From a bacterium (GTDB taxonomy: Bacteria > Oederibacteriota > Muellerivitia > Muellerivitales > Muellerivitaceae): 7,164 nt of DNA. Numbering within the stretch: the stretch's first letter is position 1; each line of letters starts with the position of its first letter. The translations under genes and the position numbers were made by a program. Below the pieces are notes generated by a model. The model was not told the DNA's origin. It worked only from the letters and a program-made list of their open reading frames with translations, and did no database searches. The stretch spans positions 1 to 7,164 of the forward strand of contig JAICXI010000088.1 in the NCBI GenBank assembly GCA_025980505.1. The letters run 5' to 3'. This document shows, piece after piece, positions 5,807 through 7,164 of the stretch.

Positions 5807-5851
5807 CCGGGCATTTTGGCCTCCCCACCCAACCCCGGGCAAAATCCCCGG
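5807..5851. terminator. Stem-loop directly after the DHFR-family gene (terminator-like, no T tract)
   Basis: CCGGGCATTTTG (5807-5818) pairs with CAAAATCCCCGG (5840-5851) over 12 positions with a single C-C mismatch; the loop is 21 nt. It starts one base after the TAA, the usual place of a terminator or 3'-end-protecting hairpin. No run of T follows (TACGGATTC), so intrinsic termination would be inefficient on either strand. Confidence 0.45.
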
Positions 5852-5936
5852 TACGGATTCAAAAGTCCTATTGCGCCGAGCCTCGATATCCACCCGGGTG
5901 AATTTCTGTTTTTTGTTGGCCTCGGAATATTCGTTT

Positions 5937-6128
5937 TTACGCCAAACCCAGTAAATCCCAAAAAATCAAAGTGAGAGCTTCGAATATCATTTTGATCGGC
6001 AACCCTTGGTGGATGCCCTCTAAAAAAATATTGAGTGCGGTTGTTTGCCGCTCCAAGCGCAAGACTTTGGCAATTTCCCCTTCAACCTCTGCACGGTATG
6101 TTCCTTGCTCTAATTTTGGAGCCAGTCG
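5937..6128 (-). pseudogene. Possible C-terminal remnant of an unidentified protein
   Basis: Between an in-frame TAG (6129-6131) and a TAA (5937-5939), this frame on the - strand reads 63 residues with a natural-looking helical pattern: YRAEVEGEIAKVLRLERQ followed by TALNIFLEGIHQGLP. There is no ATG/GTG start near its beginning and no ribosome binding site, so if it is protein-coding at all it is a broken 3' end. I do not recognise the family. The Glu/Lys/Arg-rich helix vaguely recalls the C-terminal tails of PD-(D/E)XK-type transposase-associated proteins, but that is only an impression. It lies in the AT-richer stretch before the DUF3494 gene. Confidence 0.25.
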
Positions 6129-6200
6129 CTATTTTCCATCCGAAATTGAACGCTCTAAGGCGAACACCAAGTGGAGAAAACAAATGCCGTTTTTGAATTG

Positions 6201-7164
6201 ATGCCGTTGTGGCACATCACAATTCCGTCCAAATCGGCGTTTCGTTTCCATTGGTTTTCGAGCCTTGCTTGGGTCCAGGCGCTCAACCATAAGATTCGCG
6301 GATGGATCGAACTTTTAATCTCAAACCGGACTTTAAAATGGTTTCCGCCGTTGGGTAGGAACCGGCGTTCCGTTTTTTTTGTTTTTGGGTTCCTGTCGGC
6401 CTCCTTTTTTGCCATCTCAGGCCGAACTTTTGCACAGGTCGATCCTACGGCGACTTCGACGCCACTCCCAACGGTTAATCTTGGTTCAGCAGGGAATTAC
6501 GCCGTCTTGGCCGGTTCCACAATCACCAACACTGGGCCGACAACACTTTGCGGGAGCCTTGGGTTATCCCCAGGAACCTCCGTCACTGGATCTCCGGTGT
6601 TGAGTTGTGGAGGGGTTATGGATGTGGATGATCCAGCCGCAATAACGGCTAAACAGGATTTGAGCAATGCCTACAATGACGCCTCGACAAGGATGGGGGC
6701 GGTCACTTTTACCGCCATCTATGACATCGGAGGCCAGACGCTCCCTCCCGGTCTTTATAATGAACCGAGTTCGCTTGGAATAACGGGTTCTGTCACTTTA
6801 GATGGCCAAGGTAACCCGAACGCCGTCTTTATCTTCCAGGTCGGGTCAACCCTTATTACCGCGACGGGCAGTACGGTCATCTTGATCAATGGCGCGACAG
6901 CCGCCAATGTTTTTTGGCAGGTGGGATCCAGTTGTACTCTTGGGGTCTCTTCGGTTTTTCAAGGAACCATCATGGCCAACCAGTCCATCACTTTAGATTC
7001 AGGCGCCACTTTGATAGGACGGGCTTTGGCGGAAGTCGCCGCAGTGACATTCGATGCTAATTCCATTGAAAATCCGGTCCCGCCAACAGCCACGGACACC
7101 GCGACCGATACAGCCACCAACACGGCCACCGATACCGCATCCTCAACGGCTACGGATACTTCTA
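6201..7164 (+). CDS. Secreted DUF3494 (ice-binding-protein-like) protein with Thr/Ala repeat linker, 3' end outside window
   Basis: The frame stays open from 6159 to the window end; 321 codons are visible from the ATG at 6201. A signal peptide is clear: basic GRNRRS (about 52-57), hydrophobic VFFVFGFLSASFFAISG (58-74), likely cleavage after RTFA before QVDP. A short TATSTPLPT linker follows, then a DUF3494 domain from VNLGSAGNYAVLAGSTITNTG (about residue 92) to FDANSIENP. It has the family hallmarks LGLSPGTSVTG, YDIGGQTLPPGLY, NPNAVFIFQVGSTL, NVFWQVGSS, FQGTIMANQSITLDSGATLIGRAL. Members form beta-solenoids; characterised ones bind ice, but many others are of unknown role. A TATD repeat begins at 7086. 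The start is uncertain: from 6201 the signal peptide would be 78 residues, whereas TTG 6351 would give 28 but has no ribosome binding site. Confidence 0.9.
   Translation, partial: MPLWHITIPSKSAFRFHWFSSLAWVQALNHKIRGWIELLISNRTLKWFPPLGRNRRSVFFVFGFLSASFFAISGRTFAQVDPTATSTPLPTVNLGSAGNYAVLAGSTITNTGPTTLCGSLGLSPGTSVTGSPVLSCGGVMDVDDPAAITAKQDLSNAYNDASTRMGAVTFTAIYDIGGQTLPPGLYNEPSSLGITGSVTLDGQGNPNAVFIFQVGSTLITATGSTVILINGATAANVFWQVGSSCTLGVSSVFQGTIMANQSITLDSGATLIGRALAEVAAVTFDANSIENPVPPTATDTATDTATNTATDTASSTATDTS
6358..6380 (+). terminator. Terminator-like hairpin plus T8 inside the signal-peptide coding region
   Basis: GGAAC (6358-6362) and GTTCC (6367-6371) form a perfect 5-bp stem around CGGC, followed by one G and then eight T (6373-6380); another T5 follows at 6382-6386. 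This has the shape of an intrinsic terminator, though the stem is short. It overlaps codons for the RNRRSVFF segment of the DUF3494 protein, so it could attenuate that gene, or the T run may simply encode two Phe residues. Confidence 0.35.
7086..7163 (+). repeat. 12-bp (TATD) coding repeat
   Basis: After the DUF3494 domain and a VPP turn, 26 codons repeat a four-residue unit: TATD, TATD, TATN, TATD, TASS, TATD, TS to the window edge. Codons vary between copies (ACA/ACC/ACG/ACT, GAC/GAT), so the protein period is better kept than the DNA, which suggests selection on the peptide. Such Thr-rich stretches are common as extended, often glycosylated linkers in bacterial surface proteins. The number of copies is unknown because the window ends inside the array. 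Confidence 0.85.

Larger units (their letters stand above)
5806..6200. other. AT-richer intergenic region with no confirmed gene
   Basis: About 395 bp between the DHFR-family gene and the DUF3494 gene. It holds the stem-loop at 5807-5851, the possible - strand coding remnant at 5937-6128 and a five-codon reading frame just before the next gene. No clear -35/-10 pair was identified for the downstream gene. Base composition is visibly more AT-rich than in the genes to the left. Confidence 0.55.

Noticed and set aside
5971..6201. 76-residue open frame on the + strand before the DUF3494 gene
   Set aside because: The sequence has no recognisable pattern and no ribosome binding site, and the opposite strand reads more protein-like here.
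6155..6415. 86-residue open frame on the - strand over the start of the DUF3494 gene
   Set aside because: It has no ribosome binding site and no recognisable motif, and it overlaps the signal-peptide coding region on the other strand.
7086..7164. CRISPR-like or minisatellite array
   Set aside because: The 12-bp period is a coding repeat kept at the peptide level with variable codons, and there are no spacers.

Overview
The window reads as a stretch of a fairly GC-rich bacterial chromosome made of ordinary housekeeping and accessory genes. It ends in a surface or secreted protein gene that runs off the right edge. The lineage cannot be fixed from this sequence. Strong purine-rich ribosome binding sites (AAGGGGAG twice), a class of phosphoenolpyruvate carboxylase common in bacteria and a Thr/Ala repeat linker on a DUF3494 protein fit a free-living environmental bacterium, possibly an uncultured lineage, but that is inference.

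Left part (1-2967, all + strand): the C-terminal half of phosphoenolpyruvate carboxylase (ppc) enters from the left edge and stops at 1303. About 120 bp later a type II toxin-antitoxin pair begins, a VapB-like antitoxin and a VapC PIN-domain toxin, overlapping by 20 bp. It has its own TATAAT box lying against a perfect 12-bp palindrome, plus an 8-bp inverted repeat just upstream. The toxin stop codon overlaps the start of a full-length Sua5/YwlC threonylcarbamoyl-AMP synthase gene (ATGA). That gene has no visible Shine-Dalgarno, so this tRNA-modification gene looks translationally tied to the toxin.

Middle part (2968-4014): a stand-alone receiver-domain response regulator is encoded on the - strand, converging on sua5 across a 39-bp gap. 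Its upstream side is a roughly 600-bp non-coding stretch with an unusual concentration of inverted repeats: a 7-bp hairpin with an outer arm, a GC-rich hairpin, and a nested 115-bp palindromic element bounded by 10-bp imperfect terminal repeats. One arm can pair with two alternative partners.

Right part (4015-7164, + strand): an aldo/keto reductase with an intact catalytic tetrad, then a RibD/dihydrofolate-reductase-family reductase. Each has its own ribosome binding site and is followed by a stem-loop without a T tract. After about 5806 the sequence becomes visibly more AT-rich and contains a possible broken coding fragment on the - strand. The last gene encodes a signal-peptide-bearing DUF3494 (ice-binding-protein-like) domain followed by a TATD-type repeat cut off by the window end. 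Its signal-peptide coding region contains a hairpin followed by eight T residues, which looks like an intrinsic terminator or a slippage tract.

No rRNA, tRNA, CRISPR array or intact insertion sequence was seen. The strongest unexplained signals are the 3645-3808 structured element, the vapBC-sua5 coupling and the terminator-like hairpin inside the DUF3494 gene.
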